NCBI GenBank assembly: GCA_007117055.1
Contig: SKHH01000244.1
Location: 1-7,857 of the forward strand
Direction of reading: 5' to 3'
Source of the DNA: Lishizhenia sp.
Lineage (GTDB): Bacteria; Bacteroidota; Bacteroidia; Flavobacteriales_D; Crocinitomicaceae
DNA: 7,857 nucleotides
A program made the position numbers and the translations under genes. The number at the start of each line of letters is the position of its first letter. The stretch's first letter is position 1. Shown in pieces: positions 6,874-7,857 of this stretch. Below the pieces are notes generated by a model. The model saw nothing but the letters and a program-made list of their open reading frames with translations, was not told the origin of the DNA and did no database searches.

Positions 6874-7099
6874 GTTGTATTTGATCACCCCTTTTATTCA
6901 AACCCTCCGTTACAAAACTCCTCGCGCTGAGGAAAAATTCCCCAGTTAATTAAATATTCATTATTTACTCATAATTAATAACCTCTTTAAAACAATAATG
7001 CAAAATACTGACTACCAATATTATAGGTGGATCAAAAAACAATCCTCAAACATTCTGGCACACACCTTGACATATATATTAAAACATATTAATTATATC

Positions 7100-7372
7100 A
7101 TGAGTATATTGGGAATTAATGTCGGGGCAAAAACTATAGATTTATGTAGTAATTGCAGTAATGTAACTAACTGTGTTTTTGCAGTTAATAGACCCATTTC
7201 TAGTTGTGAGGAGCATAAAATTAGCGAAGAAAAACATAAAACATTTGGACAAATGGAAGAAAATAGTACATTTACCGCGTTTTTAGGTTTATGTTCGGAT
7301 TGTGATAATGCGAAAGATTGCTCACTTAAAGAAAAACAGGTTATTGTCATCAATTGTGAACAGTATAAATAA
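7100..7372 (+). CDS. Small protein with two CxxC-x5-C-x10/11-C motifs, probable metal binding, function unknown
   Basis: The 90-aa soluble protein has no signal peptide or membrane helix. Its striking feature is a repeated four-cysteine motif: LCSNCSNVTNC with a later CEEHK (Cys16, 19, 25, 36) and LCSDCDNAKDC with a later CEQYK (Cys65, 68, 74, 86). The units read C-x2-C-x5-C-x10-C-E and C-x2-C-x5-C-x11-C-E, joined by a Lys/Glu-rich linker of about 25 residues. All eight Cys sit in the motifs, which suggests two sites for zinc or an Fe-S cluster; this is inference. The frame is open further up to an ATG at 6998, which would add 34 residues. I prefer 7100 because the extra segment looks non-conserved and is AT-driven, but neither start has an SD. 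The gene ends 15 nt before glutamate dehydrogenase in the same direction, so cotranscription is likely. I do not recognise a characterised homologue. Confidence 0.7.
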   Translation: MSILGINVGAKTIDLCSNCSNVTNCVFAVNRPISSCEEHKISEEKHKTFGQMEENSTFTAFLGLCSDCDNAKDCSLKEKQVIVINCEQYK

Positions 7373-7387
7373 GTTTAAATTAAAATA

Positions 7388-7857
7388 ATGGCTACAGAAA
7401 TTAAGAAAAGAACAGGCATGTACGAAAATGTTATTAAGCAATTTAACCGTGCTGCCGATGTGCTAGGTTTGGACGAAGGTATAAGAAAAATACTCGGATC
7501 CACAAACAGTGAAATAGTAGTGCACTTCCCTGTAAAGCTTGACAATGGTAAAATAGAGGTTTTCAACGGATATCGTGTACAACACAATAACGCATTAGGT
7601 CCATACAAGGGAGGTTTGCGTTTTCACCCTACAGTAGATATTGATGCTGCAAGAGCTTTAGCTATTTGGATGACATGGAAGACAGCATTAGCTGGTTTAC
7701 CATATGGTGGAGGAAAAGGAGGAGTTACAATTGACCCATCTCAATACTCTTTAGGTGAATTAGAAAGAATTACACGAAGATTTACGTATGCATTAGGTGA
7801 TAATATTGGACCGGATGTAGATATTCCTGCTCCAGACGTAAACACGAACCCTCAAAT
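7388..7857 (+). CDS. gdhA: Glutamate dehydrogenase (Glu/Leu/Phe/Val family), 5' part only
   Basis: The first 156 codons of a hexameric glutamate dehydrogenase, which interconverts glutamate and 2-oxoglutarate plus ammonia with NAD(P)H; the family is about 410-450 aa, so the nucleotide-binding domain lies outside the window and cofactor choice cannot be read. Visible are GPYKGGLRFHP (71-81), TWKTALAGLPYGGGKGG (96-112) and DIPAPDVNTNPQ (145-156). Lys74, Lys98, Lys110 and Asp150 have exactly the spacing of Lys89, Lys113, Lys125 and Asp165 of the Clostridium symbiosum enzyme, so the substrate site is intact. The LPYGGGKGG wording is nearer to RocG/GudB-type enzymes than to E. coli GdhA (which has LPMGGGKGG), so the symbol is generic. 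The start at 7388 follows the small Cys-motif gene by 15 nt with no SD; Met11 is a less likely alternative. Confidence 0.94.
   Translation, partial: MATEIKKRTGMYENVIKQFNRAADVLGLDEGIRKILGSTNSEIVVHFPVKLDNGKIEVFNGYRVQHNNALGPYKGGLRFHPTVDIDAARALAIWMTWKTALAGLPYGGGKGGVTIDPSQYSLGELERITRRFTYALGDNIGPDVDIPAPDVNTNPQ

Noticed and set aside
6841..6930. Short open frame of 29 codons starting ATGAAGGGTG after mscS
   Set aside because: It runs straight through the terminator hairpin and T-run, has no ribosome site, and its codons are imposed by the hairpin.
6919..6933. Small hairpin TCCTC-GCGCT-GAGGA in the spacer before the Cys-motif gene
   Set aside because: Only five pairs and no proper T-run on either strand; no gene ends here on the minus strand. 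Chance is a fair explanation.

Overview
The window looks like chromosomal DNA from a low-GC Bacteroidota (Flavobacteriia-like) bacterium. Three things point there: the AT-rich composition, perfect TAnnTTTG -7 boxes in front of two genes, and mostly absent Shine-Dalgarno (SD) sites. This is inferred from sequence features, not from a database match. No rRNA, tRNA, CRISPR array, insertion sequence or phage gene is visible.

Left part (1-5927, all minus strand). Six co-directional genes read leftward from 5927: a DUF218/YdcF-like membrane protein, an AlkB-family 2-oxoglutarate dioxygenase, a patatin-like acyl hydrolase, an MsbA-type ABC exporter, a solute-binding-protein-fold protein without a signal peptide, and menD, which is cut by the window edge. 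Gaps are 11, 37, 93, 3 and 15 nt. The last three genes form a tight unit starting at a probable promoter just upstream of 3542. DUF218 and alkB form another tight pair, in which the SD of alkB overlaps the stop of the DUF218 gene. Patatin sits between the two units.

Right part (5988-7857, plus strand). A MscS-type mechanosensitive channel is transcribed divergently from the DUF218 gene across a 60-nt spacer holding a good Bacteroidota promoter, and it ends in an intrinsic terminator. An AT-rich spacer follows, then a small protein with two copies of a four-cysteine motif, then, 15 nt later, the first 156 codons of a glutamate dehydrogenase.

How the genes relate. MenD commits isochorismate to menaquinone, the respiratory quinone. 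Glutamate dehydrogenase links nitrogen and carbon metabolism. MscS, the DUF218 protein, the exporter and perhaps patatin concern membrane or envelope. The less explained parts are the cytoplasmic binding-protein-fold protein between an exporter and menD, and the duplicated Cys-motif protein in front of glutamate dehydrogenase. No complete defence or mobile system can be supported here.
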